This document shows, one piece after another, positions 16,780 to 22,502 of a DNA stretch of 22,502 bases. The notes beneath the pieces are model-generated. The model was not told where the DNA came from. It saw only the letters and a list, made by a program, of their open reading frames with translations, and did no database searches. Source of the stretch: an uncultured Roseburia sp. (lineage in GTDB: Bacteria; Bacillota; Clostridia; Lachnospirales; Lachnospiraceae); the NCBI GenBank assembly GCA_900542495.1, contig UQNW01000037.1, positions 1 to 22,502 of the forward strand. The letters are read 5' to 3'. Position 1 is the stretch's first letter. The number at the start of each line of letters is the position of its first letter. Position numbers and translations under genes: made by a program.

Positions 16780-16809
16780 ATAAGACGCCGGCAACTGCCG
16801 ACGTCTTAT
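16780..16809 (-). terminator. 13-bp hairpin after yajC, without a U-tract
   Basis: Arms at 16780-16792 and 16797-16809 with a 4-base loop (AGTT in minus-strand RNA). One pair is a U-G wobble in minus RNA but a C-A mismatch in plus RNA, so it is built for the minus-strand transcript. It lies 20 bases after the yajC stop. The missing U-run suggests partial termination or 3'-end protection, not strong termination. Confidence 0.5.
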
Positions 16810-16829
16810 GATAAAGCACTCTATTTACA

Positions 16830-17144
16830 TTATGCTTCTTCCGGTTTCTCAACTGCTGCAATTGCAGATTTCTGCATTGGGATACGGCAGTTCTTGTTGC
16901 TTCCAAACTCAACAATGACTGTATCGTCTGTGATATCAATAACTGTACCGTAGAAGCCACTTGTTGTCAAAACAGTATCTCCTGTTGCAAGTTCCGATAA
17001 CATTGCATTTTTCTTCTGAGTCTCTTTCTTCTGTGGACGGATCATGAAGAAATACATAAATGCAAATAAAATAACTAACCAAAGGATCATTCCACCCATT
17101 CCTGCTGCGGATGATGCTCCTGATGATGCCAAGATTGATAACAT
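16830..17144 (-). CDS. yajC: preprotein translocase subunit YajC
   Basis: A small membrane protein that associates with SecDF and the SecYEG export channel. The 104 residues have a short Ser/Ala/Gly-rich start, one transmembrane helix (about 17-36: GGMILWLVILFAFMYFFMI) and the hallmark RPQKKETQKK directly after it. A cytoplasmic beta domain follows (LATGDTVLTTSGFYGTVIDI). AGGAGG lies 7 bases before the ATG. It has its own promoter. The tgt-yajC order is the widespread conserved arrangement, though secD/secF are absent here; a GNAT gene follows instead. Confidence 0.96.
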   Translation of the reverse strand: MLSILASSGASSAAGMGGMILWLVILFAFMYFFMIRPQKKETQKKNAMLSELATGDTVLTTSGFYGTVIDITDDTVIVEFGSNKNCRIPMQKSAIAAVEKPEEA

Positions 17145-17211
17145 CTTTCTTCCTCCTAAAAACTTATTGCTCTCTAATATCGTATTTTGATATTTTTAGA
17201 AACTATAAAAC

Positions 17212-17240
17212 ATTGTACACAAAACCTTGCGTTTCGGCAA
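17212..17240 (-). promoter_or_regulatory. promoter of yajC
   Basis: TTGCCG (17235-17240), a 17-base spacer and TACAAT (17212-17217) on the minus strand, in the 148-base gap between tgt and yajC. A short CTTGC/GCAAG stem overlaps the -35 and is too weak to call a tgt terminator. Confidence 0.65.
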
Positions 17241-17292
17241 GCTTTTCCAATTAATTTTATAAAATATTTAGTCTTGGACAATATCTGTCCTT

Positions 17293-18459
17293 TTAATGGA
17301 ACTTCTTCTGTCCGGTCATTTCTTTTTCACGGTCGATCTGTCCCATGTTATAAAGTTTTTCTTCCTTATAAGATTTGAAGTTTCCGGCATCAAGCGCATC
17401 CCGGATCTCTTCCATCATCGTATTGTAGAAATAAAGGTTATGCAGTACACACAGACGCATTCCAAGCATTTCTTTTGCTTTCAGCAGATGGCGGATGTAT
17501 GCCCTGCTGTATCTGCGGCATGCCGGGCACTGGCAGCCTTCCTCGATCGGACGCATATCTCTTTCATATTTCTGGTTAAACAGATTGATTTTTCCCTGAT
17601 TGGTGTATACATGTCCATGACGACCATTCCGTGACGGATAAACACAGTCAAAGAAATCGATGCCACGGTCAACGCCTTCTAAAATATTTGCCGGAGTTCC
17701 CACTCCCATCAGATAGGTTGGTTTCTTTCTCGGCAGATGTGGAACCGTCTCATCCAAAATATAATACATTTCCTCATGTGTTTCCCCGACTGCGAGGCCT
17801 CCGACTGCATAGCCGTCGAGATCGAGTTCTGAGATTCTCTTGGCATGATCGATACGGATATCCGCATAAATCGCACCCTGGTTGATACCGAAGAGCATCT
17901 GGTTTTTATTTACGGTATCCTCTAACGAATTGAGGCGGTTCATTTCTTTTTTACAACGCTCCAGCCATCGTGTCGTTCTCGCTACGGATGCCTCCACATA
18001 AGGGCGTTCCGCAAGAGCCGGTGCGCACTCATCAAAAGCCATGGCGATCGTCGAGCCGAGATTTGACTGGATCTGCATACTCTCTTCCGGTCCCATGAAA
18101 ATTTTGGCTCCGTCAATATGAGAATGGAAATAAACGCCTTCCTCTTTGATTTTTCTTAAGCCGGCAAGGGAAAACACCTGAAATCCGCCGGAATCCGTAA
18201 GGATTGGACGGTTCCATGACATGAATTTATGCAATCCGCCCATCTCCTTAATGAGTTTATCTCCTGTTCTCACATGCAGATGGTAAGTGTTCGATAATTC
18301 CACCTGACATTTGATCTGTTCTAAATCCTCAGTGGAGACAGCTCCTTTGATTGCTGCCACCGTTCCGACATTCATAAACACTGGTGTCTGGATGTCTCCG
18401 TGCACCGTGTGAAATACTCCACGTTTGGCTCTTCCCTCTTCTTTTAATAACTCGTACAA
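17293..18459 (-). CDS. tgt: tRNA-guanine transglycosylase (queuine tRNA-ribosyltransferase)
   Basis: Exchanges guanine-34 for preQ1 in the anticodon of tRNAs for Asp, Asn, His and Tyr. The 388 residues contain DSGGFQVFSL with the active-site Asp at 89, GGLAVGE (220-226), and the nucleophile D271 in FDCVYPSRNGRHG. The zinc site is C309-x-C311-x2-C314 with H340. Length is normal. The start is unusual: the only codon that fits the strong AAAGGAG ribosome site (8 bases away) and the conserved N-terminus (YELLKEEGRAKRG) is TTG at 18459; the next in-frame ATG is at residue 29, inside the conserved domain. A TATAAT lies a short way upstream. Confidence 0.96.
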   Translation of the reverse strand: MYELLKEEGRAKRGVFHTVHGDIQTPVFMNVGTVAAIKGAVSTEDLEQIKCQVELSNTYHLHVRTGDKLIKEMGGLHKFMSWNRPILTDSGGFQVFSLAGLRKIKEEGVYFHSHIDGAKIFMGPEESMQIQSNLGSTIAMAFDECAPALAERPYVEASVARTTRWLERCKKEMNRLNSLEDTVNKNQMLFGINQGAIYADIRIDHAKRISELDLDGYAVGGLAVGETHEEMYYILDETVPHLPRKKPTYLMGVGTPANILEGVDRGIDFFDCVYPSRNGRHGHVYTNQGKINLFNQKYERDMRPIEEGCQCPACRRYSRAYIRHLLKAKEMLGMRLCVLHNLYFYNTMMEEIRDALDAGNFKSYKEEKLYNMGQIDREKEMTGQKKFH

Positions 18460-18483
18460 TTTTTGTACTCCTTTCCTGTTTCC

Positions 18484-18489
18484 ATTATA
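18484..18489 (-). promoter_or_regulatory. possible -10 of a tgt promoter
   Basis: A perfect TATAAT on the minus strand, 25 bases before the tgt start codon, but no good -35 at 16-18 bases. Transcription from it would give a very short leader of about 17 bases. tgt may instead be read from aroA. Confidence 0.35.
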
Positions 18490-18607
18490 TTTAGGCGTTT
18501 GCGAAACTCATCCTACTCTTCTTTCAATTGTTCAAGATCAACGAAAACACTCTTCCGCTACGTGTCACTCGCAATGGTACTAAAATTCTTTTTTTCATTG
18601 TATATGA

Positions 18608-19894
18608 TCACTCTTGAGTCAATATTGTAAACAGTTCGAAATAATTTTCGAATGTTTTTTTGCAGCATAGCGGATCGTCTATTATGATTCCGTCAGTCCG
18701 TAAACCAAGCAGCGAAAATGCCATTGCCATGCGGTGATCTTCATATGTTTTTATCACAGTTGCATGCGGCACTCCCGGATAAATGGTCAAAGCATCTTCT
18801 TCTTCCTCACACCGGATACCGGCACGCCGCAGTTCTGTCACGATTGCATGGATCCTGTCAGACTCCTGAAGTCTGATGTGGCCAATGTGCGAAATGTGCA
18901 CCGGTGCATCTGCGTATGGCGCCATCGCCGCAAGCGTCATCGTCTGGTCAGAAAAATCGTTCATATCTATATCGATTCCATGAATATTTCCATGTTCCGG
19001 GCCTTCCACACAGATCCCTTTTGCGGTATCTGTCACTTTACAGCCGAGCTGCTCCAACACCTTTAAGAATTTTTTATCTCCCTGCGTGTTGTCCATATGC
19101 ACATTTTCGACGATAGCTTTTCCTCCGGTGAGCGCTGCCGCACCATAAAAATAGCATGCCGCCGACATATCCGGTTCTACGATGTAAGTAGTTTTATGAT
19201 AAGCTGCTCCCGGCATCACCTCATAATTTTTTCCATCAAACTGTGTCTCCACACCCCAGTTTTCCATCATATTGCGTGTGATCCGGATATAAGAACCATC
19301 CGTCTTCTCGCTTGTAATCTGAATATGCAGTCCCTGCGGAAGCATCGGCGAAATCAAAAGCATGGCACTCAAAAACTGGGTACTCCTGCTGATGTCAAGC
19401 CGGACTGTAAGCTTCTGGTCTTTTCTTTGCCCGGTAATTTTAACCGGAAGAAAACCTTCCTGTTCCAGATATGTAATCTCTGCACCCGTCTGCTCTAATA
19501 AGACAAACAGATCTTTCATCGGTCTTTTTTTCATCTGCCCGGATGCCTGGATCACATAACTGCCATCTGACATTCCAAGCATTGCTGTCAGAAATCTGGC
19601 GGCTGTTCCTGCACTTCCAACATCAATCTCTGCTTCTTTTTTCGGAATTGTTCCGCTTTCTCCTTTTACCGTCACACGCCGTTTTTCCTCTTCCACGAGA
19701 ACATCAAAGCCTAGCGCAGTCAGTGAGCTGATAAAATGTCTGGAATCATCTGAAAAAAGCACGCCGTCTAATGTCACTGTCCCATCCGAGAGTGCTGCCA
19801 TTAAAAGCGCCCTGTTTGTCATGCTCTTAGACCCCGGCACTGTCACGCACCAGTCGATCGGTTTTTCTATTTTTCTCACAGGGTATTGTTCCAT
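18608..19894 (-). CDS. aroA: 3-phosphoshikimate 1-carboxyvinyltransferase (EPSP synthase)
   Basis: Transfers the enolpyruvyl group of PEP to shikimate-3-phosphate, the sixth step of chorismate synthesis. From the chosen start it has 428 residues. It shows VPGSKSMTNRALLMAAL (about 20-36), GSAGTAARFLTAML (the PEP-binding loop, with Ala in the NAGT-equivalent position), and DISRSTQFLSAMLLI. It also has QESDRIHAIVTELRRAG and DHRMAMAFSLLGL near the C-terminus. The ATG at 19894 stands nine bases from GAGGAG; an in-frame ATG at 19903 is directly adjacent to that site and cannot use it. It diverges from aroC, the next enzyme of the pathway. Confidence 0.96.
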   Translation of the reverse strand: MEQYPVRKIEKPIDWCVTVPGSKSMTNRALLMAALSDGTVTLDGVLFSDDSRHFISSLTALGFDVLVEEEKRRVTVKGESGTIPKKEAEIDVGSAGTAARFLTAMLGMSDGSYVIQASGQMKKRPMKDLFVLLEQTGAEITYLEQEGFLPVKITGQRKDQKLTVRLDISRSTQFLSAMLLISPMLPQGLHIQITSEKTDGSYIRITRNMMENWGVETQFDGKNYEVMPGAAYHKTTYIVEPDMSAACYFYGAAALTGGKAIVENVHMDNTQGDKKFLKVLEQLGCKVTDTAKGICVEGPEHGNIHGIDIDMNDFSDQTMTLAAMAPYADAPVHISHIGHIRLQESDRIHAIVTELRRAGIRCEEEEDALTIYPGVPHATVIKTYEDHRMAMAFSLLGLRTDGIIIDDPLCCKKTFENYFELFTILTQE

Positions 19895-19933
19895 TCTTGG
19901 CATCTCCTCACAAATTTTTTTACAACTTTTTAT

Positions 19934-19961
19934 ATTTTACCATATTCTTATTGTCGCGCAA
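19934..19961 (-). promoter_or_regulatory. aroA promoter
   Basis: TTGCGC (19956-19961), a 16-base spacer and TAAAAT (19934-19939) on the minus strand, the latter preceded by TGG (extended -10). Its -35 abuts and shares base 19956 with the -35 of the divergent aroC promoter. Confidence 0.55.
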
Positions 19962-19979
19962 AGCGAAATCTTTTATAAT
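19951..19979 (+). promoter_or_regulatory. aroC promoter
   Basis: TTGTCG (19951-19956), a 17-base spacer and a perfect TATAAT (19974-19979). The predicted leader is about 28 bases. The spacer contains a short CGC...GCG dyad at 19956-19964. Confidence 0.7.
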
Positions 19980-20013
19980 CATTTTATATTTGGTGATAAA
20001 GGAGCACATACCT

Positions 20014-21114
20014 ATGGCAGGATCAACATTTGGAAATATATTTAAAATAACAACCTGGGGGGAATCCCACGGAAAAGGAGTCGGTGTCGTTGTAGATGGA
20101 TGTCCGGCAGGACTTTCTCTCTGTGAGGAAGATATCCAGAAATTTTTAAATCGCAGAAAACCTGGACAGTCCAAATTCACTACCCCACGGAAGGAGGATG
20201 ATTCCGTTGAGATTTTATCCGGCGTATTTGAGGGAAAAACAACCGGAACTCCAATCTCACTTGTTGTATATAATAAAAACCAGCAGTCCAAAGATTACAG
20301 TGAAATTGCATCCTATTATCGTCCGGGACATGCTGATTACACCTTTGATATGAAATATGGTTTCAGAGATTACCGCGGTGGTGGCCGTTCCTCCGGCCGT
20401 GAAACAATCGGACGTGTGGCAGCCGGAGCGATCGCAGTCAAAATTTTGGATCAGCTTGGCATCAGACTTATGACCTATTCTAAATCCATTGGTCCAATCG
20501 CATGCGATCCGCGTCATTTCGATGCCGAAGAGATTCTGAAAAATCCGGTGTACATGCCGGATGCCGATGCCGCAGAAAATGCAATGGCTTATCTGGAAGC
20601 CTGCATCGCTGAACAAAATTCTTCCGGTGGTGTCGTAGAGTGTATCATTTCCGGTGTTCCGGCAGGTATCGGCGATCCGGTCTTTGAAAAGCTGAACGCA
20701 AACCTCGCCAAAGCCGTCATGTCCATCGGTGCTGTAAAAGGTTTCGAGATCGGAGATGGTTTTGACGTTGCCAAGGCAACCGGCAAGAACAACAACGATG
20801 CTTTCCGCATCGGAGCGGATGGTTCTGTTTCCAAAGAAACAAATCACGCCGGTGGTATCTTGGGCGGAATGAGTGATGGTTCCGATATCATTCTCCGCGC
20901 CACGATCAAACCGACGCCTTCCATTTCTGCCACCCAGCACACGGTCAATAAATCCGGCGAAGAGATCGACATCAATATCAAAGGGCGCCACGATCCGATC
21001 ATCGTACCGCGTGCTGTTGTTGTCGTGGAATCTATGGCAGCTATCACGATCGTGGATGCGATGTTTGCAAATATGAGTGCACGCATGGATTCGCTGGAGC
21101 GGTTTTATAAATAA
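20014..21114 (+). CDS. aroC: chorismate synthase
   Basis: Converts EPSP to chorismate using reduced FMN, the last common step of aromatic amino acid synthesis. The 366 residues start MAGSTFGNIFKITTWGESHG (conserved GESHG at 16-20). They contain RPGHADYTFDMKYG, the FMN-binding DYRGGGRSSGRETIGRVAAG and GGILGGMSDGSDI, and the C-terminal RHDPIIVPRAVVVVESM. The start at 20014 has AAAGGAG nine bases upstream. The open frame extends 39 codons further upstream to 19897, but that stretch covers the promoter and is not coding. It is the only long plus-strand gene, divergent from aroA. Its stop codon touches the large palindrome. Confidence 0.97.
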   Translation: MAGSTFGNIFKITTWGESHGKGVGVVVDGCPAGLSLCEEDIQKFLNRRKPGQSKFTTPRKEDDSVEILSGVFEGKTTGTPISLVVYNKNQQSKDYSEIASYYRPGHADYTFDMKYGFRDYRGGGRSSGRETIGRVAAGAIAVKILDQLGIRLMTYSKSIGPIACDPRHFDAEEILKNPVYMPDADAAENAMAYLEACIAEQNSSGGVVECIISGVPAGIGDPVFEKLNANLAKAVMSIGAVKGFEIGDGFDVAKATGKNNNDAFRIGADGSVSKETNHAGGILGGMSDGSDIILRATIKPTPSISATQHTVNKSGEEIDINIKGRHDPIIVPRAVVVVESMAAITIVDAMFANMSARMDSLERFYK

Positions 21115-21446
21115 ACCGGAGTTTAACGGACGTAGTGTTGCAGATTCTGTGGTGCTTTCTCAGGGTGTGAAGGGCAGATATAAGCGTCCTCTCACAAGAC
21201 GTGATTTTATAGGTTTATGAAAAGAAAAACGGTGCAGACGAAATATGATGTTCCTGCTCGCCGGACATTCCGATAAGCCTCTGAAGAGTCTTATCTCCAC
21301 GGCTCACAAAGGAAATCATATTTGTCTGCACCGTTTTTCTTTCGTTTACGTTATGGATGACTTGTGAGAGGACGCTTATATTTGCCCGATCAACGTTATG
21401 AATCGCACCACAGAATCTGCCAATTTACGTTACGGAACTCCCGGTT
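21114..21446. repeat. 333-bp imperfect palindrome (giant hairpin; MITE-like or structured RNA)
   Basis: From the aroC stop codon to 21446 the sequence folds back on itself. Perfect paired blocks from outside in: AACCGG (21114-21119 with 21441-21446); a 16-bp block 21140-21155 with 21405-21420; a 21-bp block 21178-21198 with 21361-21381; a 19-bp block 21221-21239 with 21324-21342; and AAATATGA 21241-21248 with 21316-21323. The centre is a separate hairpin, GATAAG/CTTATC (21272-21295). Unpaired segments of 18-23 bases separate the blocks. In the right arm they each carry ACGTTA (21348, 21393, 21427); the left arm does not keep matching copies. There is no ORF of note inside. It could be a miniature inverted-repeat element, a processed structured RNA or an unusual terminator; I cannot name a family. 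Confidence 0.85.
21221..21342. terminator. bidirectional terminator-like core of the palindrome
   Basis: The stem ACGGTGCAGAC/GTCTGCACCGT is flanked on each strand by an A-rich tract before it and TTTTTCTTT after it, the layout of an intrinsic terminator in both directions. The loop (about 80 bases) is itself folded. It would end aroC transcripts and transcripts coming from the right. Confidence 0.55.
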
Positions 21447-21580
21447 ATGGGATGAGTGCCTATAAAAGAGGTAGAATAAGCTGCTTTGACTTCATGAATA
21501 TTGTTTCTACAATAATCACAATCACATAAATCTTCACTTCTTATTTGATTGTAATATGATTTAGCTTTCTCAACATCCAA
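21425..21580 (-). pseudogene. truncated LCDCxYCRN-type small protein gene
   Basis: An open frame of 51 codons with a TTG start at 21580, eight bases after a perfect AGGAGG (21589-21594). The first 35 residues (LDVEKAKSYYNQIRSEDLCD followed by CDYCRNNIHEVKAAY) resemble the N-terminus of a small Firmicute protein family with the signature LCDCxYCRN and KAAYP, from memory without a search. After Tyr35 the resemblance stops. The remaining 16 codons run through a short unrelated stretch and into the right arm of the palindrome, where the stop lies. I read it as a gene whose 3' part was lost at the palindrome junction. The Cys-rich motif may bind metal; the function is unknown. Confidence 0.55.
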
Positions 21581-21625
21581 AGTGTTTACCTCCTAAAACT
21601 TGAATTGAGATTTCACCTGTTTTAA

Positions 21626-21668
21626 GAGATTTAATAACTGTTATATTTTGTTATTAAATTCTCCACAA
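21626..21668 (-). promoter_or_regulatory. possible promoter with a dyad over its -10 for the truncated gene
   Basis: TTGTGG (21663-21668), a 17-base spacer and TATAAC (21640-21645) on the minus strand. The -10 sits in the loop of a near-perfect inverted repeat, GAGATTTAATAAC (21626-21638) with GTTATTAAATTCTC (21650-21663). A repressor site or leader hairpin is possible. Confidence 0.4.
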
Positions 21669-21779
21669 GCCCTTGAAAACACTGGATTTATCGCAGGTGA
21701 GCTTTTCCTTATTGTTTCCCTTGTGTTATATCGTCCCATCAGTGTTTACGAACTCTGATAAGGGCAAATACAAGGGCAA
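21669..21779. repeat. cluster of CCCTT/AAGGG repeats in a gene-free spacer (possible att-like site)
   Basis: The region 21581-21893 holds no gene. In it GCCCTTG (21669-21675), TCCCTTG (about 21715-21721), AAGGGCAA (21760-21767) and AAGGGCAA again (21772-21779, 12-bp period) form inverted and direct copies. A nested AACACTG (21678-21684) / CAGTGTT (21740-21746) pair lies between. The arrangement resembles recombinase binding sites at the edge of an integrated element, but no integrase is present in the window. Confidence 0.35.
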
Positions 21780-21893
21780 GAAAAATCTATAAAACAGTAT
21801 AACACAAAATAAAAGTGACATGGTGAACTGATTGAAATGCTTCTGATTTTTGTAACTGATAATTGATTGAATGATAAGGAGAGATAAGATACG

Positions 21894-22133
21894 ATGAGAA
21901 CAATATTTGCAGAATACAATCCACAGCGCAATAGTATTGATGTTTACACCTCTGCTGGCTATATGCTCCGCATTGATTGCTGGGAAGCTGAAAAGAATTT
22001 AAAAACTACACCCGGATCAGACTGTGCATTAAACGCACTTGCTATTGATGAACCACTTGAATATGTACGATTATATTTGGACGGGAATATGCAGATGTGG
22101 GTAGATGCAGAAGATTCATTAGAACTATGGTGA
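21894..22133 (+). CDS. small DUF6061-like protein
   Basis: A 79-residue acidic protein starting MRTIFAEYNPQRNSIDVYTS and ending MQMWVDAEDSLELW. The layout (YN...S...T..G..L.IDC...E near the start, then a hydrophobic DEPLEYVRLYLDGNMQMWVD) resembles the small uncharacterised clostridial proteins grouped as DUF6061, which occur in mobile and accessory regions. This is recognised by pattern only. The ribosome site AAGGAG at 21876-21881 is 12 bases from the ATG, a little far. No transmembrane segment is present. It is monocistronic, with its own terminator 57 bases downstream. Function unknown. Confidence 0.6.
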   Translation: MRTIFAEYNPQRNSIDVYTSAGYMLRIDCWEAEKNLKTTPGSDCALNALAIDEPLEYVRLYLDGNMQMWVDAEDSLELW

Positions 22134-22189
22134 TTTTTCGACGGTGTGAAATTTTTTCTGTAAATTCAGATCTTCTATGATAATTGATG

Positions 22190-22231
22190 CGGCTTAATAG
22201 CAGTTTTCTGTTGTTAAGCCGTTGTTTATTT
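22190..22231 (+). terminator. intrinsic terminator after the DUF6061-like gene
   Basis: A 14-bp stem (22190-22203 with 22208-22221, two G-U wobbles that pair only in plus-strand RNA), a TTTT loop, and a U-rich tail TTGTTTATTT. Confidence 0.8.
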
Positions 22232-22238
22232 AATAGCA

Positions 22239-22311
22239 AAAATAAGCCGGTATGTCAAGAACCCCCAGAAAATCTGAACGTACATTTACTCTTGATCATC
22301 CGGCTTATTTT
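22239..22311 (-). terminator. inverted repeat at the 3' end of the right-edge gene
   Basis: AAAATAAGCCGG/CCGGCTTATTTT (22239-22250 with 22300-22311), extended inward by TCAAGA/TCTTGA. On the minus strand the distal arm ends in CTTATTTTT, so it can terminate the leftward gene. The loop is long (about 49 bases) and contains a stop codon of an alternative frame. Confidence 0.5.
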
Positions 22312-22502
22312 CAACAGCACTAAGATTACCTTTTTTAATATTGTTTGGGATACTCCCTCCATAACCGTCACATCAATTTTATACTTTACTTCGATTTCAA
22401 CTTTTTCTGGTGGATTGACTAAAAGCCTGTCAATATCATTTTCCTCAACACCAGCCATTTTTGCTATCGTTAGCTTGGATATGCCATAATAGGAAACAAG
22501 CA
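22255..22502 (-). pseudogene. partial helix-turn-helix-like protein, probably frameshifted, cut by window edge
   Basis: The frame is open from the right edge. The visible part, YYGISKLTIAKMAGVEENDI followed by DRLLVNPPEKVEIEVKYKID, looks like a small helix-turn-helix segment (I-x-K-L-T-I-A-K-M-A-G-V) with a following helix. The family is not named. After about VKYKIDV, near 22360-22385, this frame continues as a hydrophobic run of unlikely composition (ILKKVILVLLKISRMIK) to a stop at 22255. A second frame gives a more protein-like hydrophilic tail (GGSIPNNIKKGNLSAVENKP, then DDQE) ending at 22286. I infer a frameshift in the DNA. The N-terminus is outside the window. Confidence 0.4.

Noticed and set aside
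18520..18596. 24-codon ORF (MKKRILVPLRVTRSGRVF...) between aroA and tgt
   Set aside because: It begins 12 bases after the aroA stop but has no usable ribosome site and no recognisable homology; too short to support.
19897..20013. 39-codon upstream extension of aroC
   Set aside because: It covers the promoter and ribosome site; the conserved chorismate synthase N-terminus starts at 20014.
20257..20991. 244-codon open frame antisense to aroC
   Set aside because: It lies wholly inside aroC, has no ribosome site and reflects codon bias of the real gene on the other strand.
21114..21446. Retron msr-msd interpretation of the palindrome
   Set aside because: No reverse transcriptase is in the window on either side and the paired length is larger than usual; kept only as an unnamed structured element.

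Overview
The window looks like a chromosomal segment from a Lachnospiraceae-type anaerobic Firmicute (Roseburia/Agathobacter-like). The protein set points there: a single-chain GlyRS next to pyruvate phosphate dikinase, an M16C peptidase-era-yqzL-recO cluster, a clostridial-type SerA and an oxygen-sensitive-type IlvD. AGGAGG-type ribosome sites and sigma-A promoters fit as well. The assignment rests on recognised gene content, not on a database search. Almost all genes up to 19.9 kb are on the minus strand, so transcription runs from high to low coordinates.

Layout, in transcription order. (1) At 19.9 kb aroA (minus) and aroC (plus), consecutive steps of the chorismate pathway, diverge from overlapping promoters. 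aroA is followed by tgt (queuosine tRNA modification), yajC (Sec accessory protein) and a GNAT acetyltransferase. (2) A strong promoter at 16.06-16.09 kb starts a biosynthetic operon leuB-ilvD-ilvB-serC-serA-mscS, joining branched-chain amino acid and serine synthesis. The ilvB/serC and serC/serA junctions are stop-start overlaps in which Glu codons also act as the ribosome site. (3) A monocistronic cold-shock gene has its own promoter, structured leader and strong terminator. (4) A housekeeping operon follows: M16C metallopeptidase, era, yqzL, recO. Then, from a promoter inside the recO tail, come a lipoprotein and glyS, and finally the 5' end of ppdK with a palindrome directly after its -10 box.

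The stretch from 21.11 kb to the right edge is different: AT-rich, gene-poor and accessory. Directly after aroC lies a 333-bp near-complete palindrome made of long perfectly paired blocks separated by unpaired segments, with a bidirectional terminator-like core. A truncated LCDCxYCRN-type gene runs into its right arm. Next come a spacer with clustered CCCTT/AAGGG repeats, a small DUF6061-like ORF with its own terminator, and a partial, apparently frameshifted helix-turn-helix-like protein at the edge. I read this as the eroded margin of an integrated element. The giant palindrome is the best candidate in the window for something undescribed. No tRNA, rRNA, CRISPR array or complete transposase gene was seen.
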